From Pseudodesulfovibrio sp. S3 (GTDB taxonomy: Bacteria > Desulfobacterota > Desulfovibrionia > Desulfovibrionales > Desulfovibrionaceae): a stretch of 64,000 bases of DNA. Within the stretch, counting starts at the first letter, position 1, and each line of letters opens with the position of its first letter. Positions 36,601 to 47,725 of this stretch are shown here, one piece after another. The translations under genes and the position numbers were made by a program. The notes under the pieces were generated by a model that worked only from the letters and a program-made list of their open reading frames with translations, had not been told where the DNA came from and made no database searches. The DNA lies in assembly GCF_004025585.1 (NCBI RefSeq), contig NZ_QTZO01000004.1, positions 248,001 through 312,000 on the forward strand. Reading direction: 5' to 3'.

Positions 36601-36757
36601 GGCCCTGTCCCTTGGCTTCGGTATCCTCTTTGCCACGGTCATCACCTTGGTCATGGTTCCGGCAATGTACATGATTCTGGAGGACGCGAAGCGCAAGCTG
36701 CACGGCCTGCTCGCCAGGACCGGGGACGTCTCCTTGCTGCCTGCGGAAGAAAAGTAG
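33596..36757 (+). CDS. RND family efflux transporter, inner-membrane pump
   Basis: Proton-driven AcrB-type pump. The 1053 residues contain the usual twelve helices with two large periplasmic loops. The proton-relay Asp pair is in GIVVDDAIVVGENV (helix 4); FLFLALFLEARLAFWVAMG marks helix 2-3 and ALSGVVVNDSLVLIDYAN the second-half equivalent. Start is ATG 33596, preceded by gaggag. The substrate cannot be read from sequence; the family includes pumps for drugs, bile salts and metals, and the helix-4 motif is of the multidrug rather than the metal type. Confidence 0.93.
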   Translation: MANLKQTSNKGPIAWMASNSVAANLLMIVLLVGGLVFVAQIKKEVFPEFSLDTVSVAVSYPGASPEEVEQGIVLAVEQAVQGLDGVKEVTSTSSEGSGSVLIEALEGTDLQKLTQDVKTEVDRITSFPEEAEDPVISETSHQRQVLSVMVYGNQAQTTLRELAEQLRDQLISDPGVTQVELSEVSDLQISIEIPQEKLRAHNLTLEEVADRLRDASVDLPGGGIKAENGEVLVRMKDRRDYGRDFARIPVVIGNDGTQVLVEDIGTVIDGFEDDDIITTYDGQPAVRIDVYRVGEQTPISVSDSVKKAIETFKERLPSNVSVIVLDDNSEVYSQRMDLLLSNGYMGLGMVFLFLALFLEARLAFWVAMGIPISFLGCFLILPFLGISINMITMFAFLIALGIVVDDAIVVGENVFTMRQQGMPPLKAAIEGAKQIAMPVVFSVLTNIVAFMPLLFLPGVMGKIFWSIPVVVISVFAISLIESLLVLPAHLSHLGNSRQSGIMAWIGRYQQRVADGLMRFIQNVYRPFLDWCLQWRYATVAVGLGLLILSGAFVMSGRMGFTLMAKVESDYAYGIAELPYGSAVAKTEAVRDRLLAAASKVAEANGGNDLVVGMDSKIGGEGRDISGSHVVKIKVYLTAADVRPITTQEFVNQWRKEAGDIIGLEVLSFSSDRGGPGAGDALEFELAHSDVSTLEAAAKDLSESLALYPRVKNVDDGFSPGKEQLDFSITSAGMALGLTSQEVASQVRAAYYGEEVLRQQRGRNEIKVVVRRPENERVSEYGLEELMLMNSEGKEALLRDVVDIKRGNAYTSINRRNGRRVLSVTADVDPQNQANQVMSSVFAEVVPDLKAKYPGLNCTMQGKQADMSESTSSLFTGLLLAMLAIYALLAIPFKSYVQPLIIMFCIPFGAVGAIFGHILMGYSISLMSLLGIVALSGVVVNDSLVLIDYANKMSRSGKCAHDAVLDAGTARFRAIMLTTLTTFSGLAPMILETSMQARFLIPMALSLGFGILFATVITLVMVPAMYMILEDAKRKLHGLLARTGDVSLLPAEEK

Positions 36758-36795
36758 GGCTTATTCGTTTGGTGCCTGCGGGTGAGCAGACAATG

Positions 36796-36828
36796 AAAAA
36801 GGCCGGGACAATCAGTCCCGGCCTTTGT
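36796..36828. terminator. Bidirectional terminator
   Basis: Stem aaaggccggga / tcccggccttt with loop caatcag; lies between the RND gene and the convergent PFOR gene. Confidence 0.85.
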
Positions 36829-36847
36829 TGTTTGTGATGAACCGTGG

Positions 36848-40735
<3,888 letters not shown>

Positions 40736-40775
40736 AAAATCAGACAGGCGCCGACAATTCGGGCCTGTCTGATTT
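40736..40775 (-). terminator. Terminator of the MBL-rhodanese gene
   Basis: The arms aaatcagacaggc (40738-40750) and gcctgtctgattt (40763-40775) pair along 13 bp, and on the minus strand the stem is followed by a short T stretch. Confidence 0.7.
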
Positions 40776-40787
40776 GATTTCGAGGGA

Positions 40788-42167
40788 CTATTCGGTTTTG
40801 AAGCCTGCGCGACTCCAGGCAAGATAGCCGCCTGCCAGTGCCCGGACATCCCAGTATCCGTGGCGTTGCAGGTAGGAAGCCGCGATATTGGAACGGTAGC
40901 CCGAGGCGCAGTAGAGGATATGGTGAGCATCCTCGGGCAGATTGAACTTGCCTGCAAGAATGTCGCTGAGCGGGATGTGGACAGCGCCTGGAATTCTGCC
41001 GCCCGCAACCTCGCCCGGGGTGCGGACATCCACCAGGCTGAGCGGCTTGTTCTGCTCCTGACAGGTCTGGAGTTCCTGTGCTGAGTCTATTGCCAGCTTG
41101 TCCACAGGGCGGCCGCTGTAAACCCAGGACTGGATGCCGCCGGACAGGTAGCCGAGAATGTTGTCGTATCCGATGCGGTGGAGTTCCGTGCGCATGCGGT
41201 CGTAGTCATTTCGGGACGCCACCACAAGCAGTAGGTCCGCATCAGGCTCCACCACCATGCCGACCCAATTGGCCAGGCTGGCTTCGAAGCCGATGTTCAG
41301 TGAACCGGGTATATGGTAACCGGCATAGGCGGCGGCATCGCGCACATCGATGACTATGGCCCCTGTCTGCATTTTTTCCTCGAACCGCATGGGTTCCATG
41401 GACATGTCCATGGGGCATCGTTCCAGCAGGGGAGCACCCGCAGCATTGGTGGAGATGATGTGGGTGAAGCTTTTGGGCCGGGCCGGGAATTCCTGGCTCA
41501 TGGCGAGACGGAATTCCTCGAAGTTCTCAAAGCCGAGCATGGCATTGTGGCGTCTTTCGAATCCGAGAGTGGAGCTGGGCTTGGAGCTCATGCCGCGTCC
41601 ACAGAGGGAACCTGCGCCATGCGCGGGGAAGATCTCAAGGCTGTCGGGGTATTTCTTGAACTTGACGTAGAGGGAATTCCAGAGATTGGTGATCTGTTCG
41701 TCCAGCCTGGCATCGCCCACCAGGTCCGGGCGACCGATGTCATTGACGAACAGCACGTCGCCTGTGAGCAGCATCCATGGTTCATTGCCGCGGGTCAGGT
41801 CGGTGATCAACAATGACAAAGCGTCAGGGGTATGGCCCGGGGTGTGCAATACTTCCAGTGTGGCCGTGCCCACGGTCAGCTTTTGTCCTTCGGAAAGCGG
41901 TGTGAAACCGTAACTGACTGGTGAGGTTTCATAGAGCATGATGTCGCAGCCGGTATGGGATTTGAGCTCCTGGGCACCGGATACGTGGTCTGCATGGACA
42001 TGGGTATCGATGACATGGATGATCTTCATTCCCTCTTCACGGGAAAGGTCCAGGTAGTCCTGCACGTCGCGTTTCGGGTCCACGACAATCATTTCACCTG
42101 CGGCGGGGCAGCCGATGACGTAGGAAAAACAACCAAGTCCGGGCGTGGTGATCTGTTTGAAATACAT
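40788..42167 (-). CDS. MBL-fold and double rhodanese protein (persulfide dioxygenase-like)
   Basis: A 459-residue cytoplasmic protein. The metallo-beta-lactamase domain (about 1-245) has the metal motif THVHADHVSGA, HTPGHTPDALS and GDVLFVNDIGR, the pattern of ETHE1-like persulfide dioxygenases and their relatives. Two rhodanese domains follow. The first (about 265-355) has VVASRNDYDRM where the active Cys should be, so it is inactive; the second (about 370-455) has YCASGYRSN with the Cys. In a strict anaerobe an oxygen-dependent dioxygenase role would need oxygen exposure; sulfane-sulfur handling is the safer statement. Its 5' leader can form a hairpin over the ribosome binding site. Confidence 0.85.
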   Translation of the reverse strand: MYFKQITTPGLGCFSYVIGCPAAGEMIVVDPKRDVQDYLDLSREEGMKIIHVIDTHVHADHVSGAQELKSHTGCDIMLYETSPVSYGFTPLSEGQKLTVGTATLEVLHTPGHTPDALSLLITDLTRGNEPWMLLTGDVLFVNDIGRPDLVGDARLDEQITNLWNSLYVKFKKYPDSLEIFPAHGAGSLCGRGMSSKPSSTLGFERRHNAMLGFENFEEFRLAMSQEFPARPKSFTHIISTNAAGAPLLERCPMDMSMEPMRFEEKMQTGAIVIDVRDAAAYAGYHIPGSLNIGFEASLANWVGMVVEPDADLLLVVASRNDYDRMRTELHRIGYDNILGYLSGGIQSWVYSGRPVDKLAIDSAQELQTCQEQNKPLSLVDVRTPGEVAGGRIPGAVHIPLSDILAGKFNLPEDAHHILYCASGYRSNIAASYLQRHGYWDVRALAGGYLAWSRAGFKTE

Positions 42168-42228
42168 AGAGACTCCTTAGGGTATCCTCTTCTTGCTTCC
42201 GTAAAGGATAAGGACAAAGGGGTCTCTA
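42165..42228 (-). promoter_or_regulatory. Leader hairpin covering the ribosome binding site of the MBL-rhodanese gene
   Basis: On the minus strand, AGAGACCCCTT (42227-42217) pairs with AAGGAGTCTCT (42178-42168) over 11 positions with a single mismatch, and the second arm contains the AAGGAG ribosome binding site and ends right before the ATG. Inside, TATCCT (42210-42205) pairs with AGGATA (42188-42183). This would close the start site unless opened. Judged by eye; no trigger known. Confidence 0.4.
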
Positions 42229-42244
42229 TGCAACATGTGATCAC

Positions 42245-43282
42245 CTATTTAAGTGCGTCCGCCTGTGTGTTGAAGCGTCCGGCCAGGTCTTCCATGATCT
42301 TGGCAGCCGTACCGAAGGCTTTCAGCTTTTCTTCGGGTTCGTTCAGGACTCGGCGATAGGCCCACTGGGAGAGATAGAACACCTCGGATTCGGTGCAGGT
42401 CTGACAGACCTGCTTGAGGTGGGTGACGATTTCCGCCTTGGTTCTCTCCCGGAGCAAAATGGCTTGTTTGAGTCTTTCACCGGCTTCAGCGGTGTTCTTT
42501 TCGTCGGATATGGCGGTTTGCAACTGGCTGTTGGCGCGTTCCACCGCCTTGGATGCGCGGCGGTATTTGGCCGCCATTTCCGTAATGCCGGGATCATCGG
42601 CAATGGCCTGGAACAGTTCCGCCGTGCGTTCGATCCTGCGGCTGTTGAGCCGAAGCATGGACTGGATTTCCTCGTTGGTCAGGGTGCGCCGTTCTTTGGA
42701 ATCTCCGACCACGTATTCGCGCTCGGAGTTTGCGGCGGTATCCACCAGATGGACCATGAAGGCCTGAGCATAAAGATTGTATAGGGTCTCGAGCATGGCT
42801 GGATTGAACGCGTAGTCGAGTACAATTTTTCTGGCTCCCTGAATATCGTCGCCGGTCACGGCAAAGCCGTCCAGTTCCCGTCCGTAATACTTGTTCAGCG
42901 AAATGATCGAGGCCAGGGAATCCGGCTTGCCCTTGCTGTTGCGCGGCTGAAAACGGTGCAGCAGGTAGTCTGCCAACGACTCGACAAAGGTGAAGGTGAT
43001 CATTTTGTCTTCAGCCACCTCGATGGTCTGTGGCTCCTCTTGTTCGACCACCGGTGCGGGCGGAGTGGTGTCCTTGGATTCAGCCGTGGACGGAGCGTAA
43101 TCGGGTTTGGCGTCCTGGCCTTTATTCACCCAGTCCGGCGCTTGTGCCGGCGGGGCGACGGGTTGGACTACTTCCGCCATGTTTGGCGAGTCTTCGTCAG
43201 GTTTGTCGAGCAGAAGGTATGCACCAATACCCAGCACCGCAGCGCTGGCGATCAGTATGATGGCGGTTCTGTATTCTTTCAT
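42245..43282 (-). CDS. Uncharacterised membrane-anchored protein with coiled coil
   Basis: A 345-residue protein I do not recognise. One N-terminal membrane segment (about 7-25) is followed by a Pro/Glu-rich linker (about 30-90: VAPPAQAPDW, TTPPAPVVEQEEP) and then a mainly helical periplasmic domain (about 95-345) with a strong heptad-like stretch (YRRASKAVERANSQLQTAIS, about 240-290). A CxxC pair (QVCQTCTES) lies near residue 300. The gene follows the Na/Pi gene by 30 bp and is followed by the MBL-rhodanese gene 78 bp on. The domain could scaffold other envelope proteins; that is only suggested by its shape. Confidence 0.55.
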   Translation of the reverse strand: MKEYRTAIILIASAAVLGIGAYLLLDKPDEDSPNMAEVVQPVAPPAQAPDWVNKGQDAKPDYAPSTAESKDTTPPAPVVEQEEPQTIEVAEDKMITFTFVESLADYLLHRFQPRNSKGKPDSLASIISLNKYYGRELDGFAVTGDDIQGARKIVLDYAFNPAMLETLYNLYAQAFMVHLVDTAANSEREYVVGDSKERRTLTNEEIQSMLRLNSRRIERTAELFQAIADDPGITEMAAKYRRASKAVERANSQLQTAISDEKNTAEAGERLKQAILLRERTKAEIVTHLKQVCQTCTESEVFYLSQWAYRRVLNEPEEKLKAFGTAAKIMEDLAGRFNTQADALK

Positions 43283-43312
43283 GGTTGTATCTCCTGATTG
43301 ATAACTGCCTGA

Positions 43313-44971
43313 TTATGCTTCACGTTTCCATGCGTATTCGTTTTTTGGGTCGGCATTTACACAGGTCAGATTGATGTCTCGCAACAACGACCAATAGGTG
43401 GTTCCCTTGACGGCCTGTTCGCACATGAGGCGCATGTGCGAGTAGTATTCGAGCAGGGCTACCATCCTGTCGAGTTCAAGACTACCCTGTGCGCCTGTTC
43501 TGAGCAATTCATCTTTTAGGTCGTGATATTGGTCCTCAAGCTGGTGCATCGACTTGCCGATATCCACGAATTCTGGAGAGCAGGGCGTGTGCGCTATGTT
43601 GAGGATATCCTTGACTTCCCGCCGAAATGCCCGAGCTGATACGGCAGCGACTCCCGGCAGTTGGTGGTCGATGAAAGCATATTGTTGGGACACTTCGGTG
43701 ATGACGTTCAGCGTTTTTTGAAAATACTGGATAACCCTGAGGACCGCCGGCATCTTGATGGCCACCGGTGCCGGCAGATCCAATTGCTGGACCTTTACGC
43801 AAAAACTTCGAATGGCGATGATCAGGGTGTCGATTGCGGTCCTGTCCTTGATGAAATCCTTATGTCGGAATTTGGAAGTCAGCGCTTTCTGGCAGGTCTC
43901 CCGGGTCATTTCGCCGAGGCGGCCCAGCTCCATGAACAGGGCGTCAATGGCCAGCGAGGGGGCAGAAAGCACGTTGTCATCCAGATATCTCGGTTTGCCC
44001 AATTCGGTGACTTCCCGGCCGATGTGCCGGTCGAGAAAGGCGACCAGTCTTGAGGTGAAGGGCAGGAATATGGCGACGCCGAGCAGGTTGAAGGCCGTAT
44101 GGAACAGGGCCAGGGCCGTGGCCAGATCATAGTTTGGAGACAGCGAGGCCAAGGTGTGGACCCCTTTGAGGAGCAAGGGAATGAACATGATGGCAATCAT
44201 GCCCGTGACAAGGTTGAAGATGATGTGGGCGGCAGCCACCTTCTTGGCATTATAGGTTGCACCCAGTACGGAAAACAGGGCTGTGGATGTTGTGCCGATG
44301 TTGGTGCCGATGGTAGCTGCGGCAGCGCTTTCCAAGGTGACGATACCTGACATGGCTGCGGTCAGGACCAGGGCCATGGCTGCGCTGGAGCTTTGCATCA
44401 GCAGGGTCAGCGTTGCGCCGATGGCGACGAAAAGGAGGATGCCGGTCACTCCGCCGATGTTGAAGGCCGACAGGTCGACCACATTGCCGAAATCCTGGAA
44501 GGTCGTTTGCAGGATCTCGATGCCGAGAAAAAAGAGGCCGAAGCCGGTCAGGGCATCTCCGAAGTGTATGCGGCGAGTGTCTGCTCCGGTAAGTCGCAAC
44601 AGGGCGCCCAGGCCGATGAGCGGCAGGGCCAGGGCCTTGACGTTTACGCTGATGCCCACAGCCGCCACTATCCAACTGGTCACGGTGGTGCCGATGTTGC
44701 TGCCGAAGATCACGCCTACGGATTGGGGCATGGTCATGAGGCCTGCGTTGACGAAGCCGATAACGGCCACGGTGATGGCGCTGGAGGATTGGACCAGGGC
44801 TGTGACCATGAAGCCGGAAAAAAGTCCGCGCAGGGGCGTTTTGGTCCATTTGCCAAGGATGTTGCGCAAGGCATTCCCAGCAGCACTGCGCAGCCCCTTG
44901 GTCATCAGTCTCATGCCGAGCAGGAAGAGGCCGAGGCCGCCGAAAAGTCCAGTGAGGGTGGAAAAAAACAT
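43313..44971 (-). CDS. Na/Pi cotransporter family protein with PhoU-like domain
   Basis: Inner-membrane transporter of the NptA/YjbB type, which moves phosphate with sodium. The 552 residues carry two inverted repeats, each with the QSSSA signature (VQSSSAITVAVIGF at about residue 60 and MQSSSAAMALVLTA at about 195), about eight to ten helices to residue 315, and a cytoplasmic helical PhoU-like tail (about 335-552). A good aaggag site precedes the ATG. Phosphate export and import are both reported for relatives, so direction is undecided. Confidence 0.9.
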   Translation of the reverse strand: MFFSTLTGLFGGLGLFLLGMRLMTKGLRSAAGNALRNILGKWTKTPLRGLFSGFMVTALVQSSSAITVAVIGFVNAGLMTMPQSVGVIFGSNIGTTVTSWIVAAVGISVNVKALALPLIGLGALLRLTGADTRRIHFGDALTGFGLFFLGIEILQTTFQDFGNVVDLSAFNIGGVTGILLFVAIGATLTLLMQSSSAAMALVLTAAMSGIVTLESAAAATIGTNIGTTSTALFSVLGATYNAKKVAAAHIIFNLVTGMIAIMFIPLLLKGVHTLASLSPNYDLATALALFHTAFNLLGVAIFLPFTSRLVAFLDRHIGREVTELGKPRYLDDNVLSAPSLAIDALFMELGRLGEMTRETCQKALTSKFRHKDFIKDRTAIDTLIIAIRSFCVKVQQLDLPAPVAIKMPAVLRVIQYFQKTLNVITEVSQQYAFIDHQLPGVAAVSARAFRREVKDILNIAHTPCSPEFVDIGKSMHQLEDQYHDLKDELLRTGAQGSLELDRMVALLEYYSHMRLMCEQAVKGTTYWSLLRDINLTCVNADPKNEYAWKREA

Positions 44972-45119
44972 CTTCTGAAAGCAACTCCTTAGAACTATAC
45001 GATATGACGCTCATAGTTTGCCGTTAAGGCAAAGTAAACAGATTTCACATGACGGTGTTGTGGCAAAGATGCCGGTTGGGAGTGGAGCACCTTTGAATTA
45101 TGGATGCGAATTGAAATTG

Positions 45120-45159
45120 GGAACGTCCCGCAGCAGTAATTACTGCTGCGGGACGTTCC
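45120..45159. repeat. Perfect 40-bp palindrome downstream of fdhD
   Basis: The arm ggaacgtcccgcagcagtaa (45120-45139) is followed at once by its exact reverse complement (45140-45159). As RNA it gives a long GC-rich hairpin 24 bp after the fdhD stop. Only short T stretches follow on the minus strand, so it may end, protect or cap the fdh transcript. Confidence 0.8.
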
Positions 45160-45182
45160 GGTTTATAAAGCTTCTAGTTGGG

Positions 45183-45983
45183 TCAGGAATATATACGATG
45201 ACTGTCGACGTATACGGTGAAACTGTCCCTTCTGATGCGCCCGATCAAGGTGATGTCATTGCGTTGGGCAAAGGAGATTCCCGCACTGGAGGCTGCGGAA
45301 AAACCGCACAAAATCGGAATATTCGCCATGGCCGCTTTGACGGTCAATTCCTGAGCCAGGCGGGAGGTGAGCATGGCGATGTCGGCGTCGGCCAAGGCTC
45401 CCCGCGCTATTGCCTTGCCCACGGCCTTGTCAAAGGCACAGTGTCGGCTGACGTCTTCGCCGTAGGCAACCATATGGCCGTTTCTGTGGAACAGGGCCGC
45501 CGCATGAGTGGAGCCGGTGCTGTGGTACAACTTTTGCCGTTCCTCGAATTGGTTTCTCAGGAGGAACAGCTCTTCCGGATGAATGCGGAGATGCGCATCG
45601 ATCGGAAGAATGCAGTCCTGGCGACGATATTGTTTAAGCGAAACAACGGCCTGATCCTTGTCGTTGCCGGTGAACTGGATGCCGAGGAGGTCATCGACGG
45701 ATTTGATCAATCCAAGGGAAAAAAGATGGCCGGTTATGAGGTGAATGTCATCGCCGGGCGTGCGCGCGATGACGATCTCGGGATGGCCGGAGAGGTGGAT
45801 GTGCAGAGGTGCCTCCACGGCCACCATGTCTTTGCTTTGAATGAGCCTGCCGTCAACATAGCGTTTCAGCATGGTGGAGCTGACCAGCTTGATGGCTGGT
45901 TCATGGCCTGCATCACGATATGACTGCTCCCGGTCGGCGGGACCGGTGGGGAGACGGAGAAGGGGCTGTTGCAATGTGGACAT
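45183..45983 (-). CDS. fdhD: FdhD, formate dehydrogenase sulfurtransferase
   Basis: FdhD passes sulfur from IscS to the molybdopterin cofactor of formate dehydrogenase. The 266 residues carry the family landmarks VAVEAPLHIHLSG, GHLFSLGLIK, TGSTHAAALF, GEDVSRHCAFDKAVGKA, and LTSRLAQELTVKAAMANIP. Enteric FdhD has a CxxC pair before the TG(S/A)THAAA block; here the matching place reads YRRQDCILPIDAHLR, with one Cys only. The gene is the last of the operon fdhA-fdhB-fdhE-fdhD. Confidence 0.92.
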   Translation of the reverse strand: MSTLQQPLLRLPTGPADREQSYRDAGHEPAIKLVSSTMLKRYVDGRLIQSKDMVAVEAPLHIHLSGHPEIVIARTPGDDIHLITGHLFSLGLIKSVDDLLGIQFTGNDKDQAVVSLKQYRRQDCILPIDAHLRIHPEELFLLRNQFEERQKLYHSTGSTHAAALFHRNGHMVAYGEDVSRHCAFDKAVGKAIARGALADADIAMLTSRLAQELTVKAAMANIPILCGFSAASSAGISFAQRNDITLIGRIRRDSFTVYVDSHRIYS

Positions 45984-45996
45984 ATATGCTCCCTGA

Positions 45997-46899
45997 CTAG
46001 GTGCCCAAGCTGTTCCAGATGGTCCTGGCCATTGGCATGAGCCCCTGGTCCTGAGCGTGGATATCCAGATGGATCAGGCCAATGTGGATCGTGTCCAGAT
46101 CGGGCAATTCAGCGCATTCGCGCAGGTCAATGCCAAGGATGTAGGTGCCGCATGCTCCGCATGCCTCGATCCGTTCATGGGAACGGTTGTCCACGGTGAA
46201 GATGTCCCTGGTGTTGTTTTCATCGTTGCCGCAGGCGGGACAGCCGTTGCGTTTGAACCGCCAGTCGTGGCCGCACAGCGAGCAATGCAGATACTTCTTG
46301 CCGCCGCCACCCACAAGCTGGTCCAGCTCGGTCGTTTCCTTGGGGGAAAGATAAGCGATGGTCGGGGTGGAGCCGCAGGCCGGACAGGAACCGTGCTCCC
46401 AATGCAGCTCGGAAAGGGACTCGCCCAAGCTGCCGACTATAGCACGAAAGACAGGCCCGAAAACGGTCTCTGAAATATACAGCAGGGTTGCGGGTTTGAT
46501 GTTGAGCTGTACGGAGGTGTTCTCAAAGTGTTTCCAATTGCCTTCAATCAGCGCTTGGGCAAGTCCCGAAATATGTTCAGGATGGTCCAGGTACGCCTGT
46601 AAGGCGTTCATGTCGTTCGTATCAAGTTGGAGTATCTCTGCCACGATCGGAAGCAGTCGGCCGATCGATGTCTGCATCAGATCGGTCCACGGCGTGCAGT
46701 CCATATCAGCCAAGATCGGGACACCGGCCGAAAGCCGTGAGACGTCCATGGCGGGCGCTTTGATGTTGGCGGTCGTCAGTTCGTCCATAAGCAGGGCTTT
46801 CTCCAGCAGCAGCGGGCCGAACCGTGTGGTCAGTTCGCTGTATGCAGGTGAGCGTTTTTGTATCGCTTCGAGAGTGGAGTTGACCGTTTTCGAGTGCAT
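45997..46899 (-). CDS. fdhE: FdhE, formate dehydrogenase assembly protein
   Basis: Cytoplasmic rubredoxin-like protein needed to assemble active formate dehydrogenase. The 300 residues have a helical N-terminal half and a C-terminal half with paired CxxC motifs: GSCPACGS, LHCSLCGHDW, NGCPACGN and IEACGACGTYI, giving the metal sites typical of the family. It starts 84 bp after fdhB, across a hairpin, and ends 13 bp before fdhD. Confidence 0.93.
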   Translation of the reverse strand: MHSKTVNSTLEAIQKRSPAYSELTTRFGPLLLEKALLMDELTTANIKAPAMDVSRLSAGVPILADMDCTPWTDLMQTSIGRLLPIVAEILQLDTNDMNALQAYLDHPEHISGLAQALIEGNWKHFENTSVQLNIKPATLLYISETVFGPVFRAIVGSLGESLSELHWEHGSCPACGSTPTIAYLSPKETTELDQLVGGGGKKYLHCSLCGHDWRFKRNGCPACGNDENNTRDIFTVDNRSHERIEACGACGTYILGIDLRECAELPDLDTIHIGLIHLDIHAQDQGLMPMARTIWNSLGT

Positions 46900-46924
46900 A
46901 GTGTGCTCCGTGTTGCCGCCTCAT

Positions 46925-46957
46925 GGCCGGAGCGCCCTGATTGGGAGCGCTCCGGCC
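46925..46957. terminator. Hairpin between fdhB and fdhE
   Basis: An 11-bp stem ggccggagcgc / gcgctccggcc with an 11-base loop. A T-run follows it only on the plus strand, where no gene ends. On the fdh transcript it is more likely an mRNA-stabilising or partial-termination structure between structural and assembly genes. Confidence 0.5.
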
Positions 46958-46983
46958 TTTTCTTGCGGAGAGGCTCTAAAGGG

Positions 46984-47715
46984 TTAGGCCTTCATTGCCT
47001 TGAATGGTCTTGCCAGTGTGGCGAGGAATTGCTTTTTCGACATAGGGCCTACAGAAGCGTCTGCAACTGAGAACTCATGATAGTTCTTGGGCTCGTCGAT
47101 CAACAGATAGATGACGTTGACGTCTTCCGGATCGGCAAGCATCGCCTTGGGCCAGTCCTTTTTCAGGGTGGCCAGTCTTTTTTCAGCAAGTTTGAGCATG
47201 TCCTCGCGCTCACCGAACTGCATGGTGCCGGTGGGACAGACTTTGACGCACGCCGGAATCATGCCGTTGTGAATGCGCTCGTTGCACATGGTGCACTTGG
47301 ACATGAGGCCGGTTTCATCGTTGCGCCTGGGGATGTTGTACGGACACGATTCCCTGACCTGTTCCGCCTGTTCCTTGTCGAATCCCTTGGTCTTGTCGGT
47401 GAAGACAACCGCTCCGGTCTTTTCGTCCTTGAGGATGGCGCCGTCGATGTAGATGTCGCCGGTCTCCTTGCAGGGCGGGACATCGCAGTGACGGCACTGA
47501 TCCGGGAAGAAGTTCCAGCGAATGGTGCCGGATTTGTCCATGTAGTCGTGGAATCGGACAAGTTTGTAGTTGTTGGGATTGAGGTCCGGCGGATTTTGAT
47601 GGCTTCCCCATTGTTTCGTCTTGTTGGCGGGAAGTTCGTGCCATTCCTTGCAGGCCAATTGGCAACCGCGGCAGGCTGTGCAGCGGGAGGTATCTATCAG
47701 TATTGTCTTGGGCAT
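46984..47715 (-). CDS. fdhB: Formate dehydrogenase iron-sulfur (beta) subunit
   Basis: Electron-transfer subunit carrying four 4Fe-4S clusters. The 243 residues include CTACRGCQLACKEWHELP, CRHCDVPPCKETG, CTMCNERIHNGMIPACVKVCP and the CPYNIPRR turn. There is no C-terminal membrane helix and no cytochrome b subunit gene nearby, so the enzyme is probably a soluble periplasmic dimer carried out by the Tat signal of the alpha subunit, as in Desulfovibrio FdhAB. The strong aaggag site lies upstream, 10 bp after fdhA. Confidence 0.94.
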   Translation of the reverse strand: MPKTILIDTSRCTACRGCQLACKEWHELPANKTKQWGSHQNPPDLNPNNYKLVRFHDYMDKSGTIRWNFFPDQCRHCDVPPCKETGDIYIDGAILKDEKTGAVVFTDKTKGFDKEQAEQVRESCPYNIPRRNDETGLMSKCTMCNERIHNGMIPACVKVCPTGTMQFGEREDMLKLAEKRLATLKKDWPKAMLADPEDVNVIYLLIDEPKNYHEFSVADASVGPMSKKQFLATLARPFKAMKA

Positions 47716-47725
47716 GTGGGTCTCC

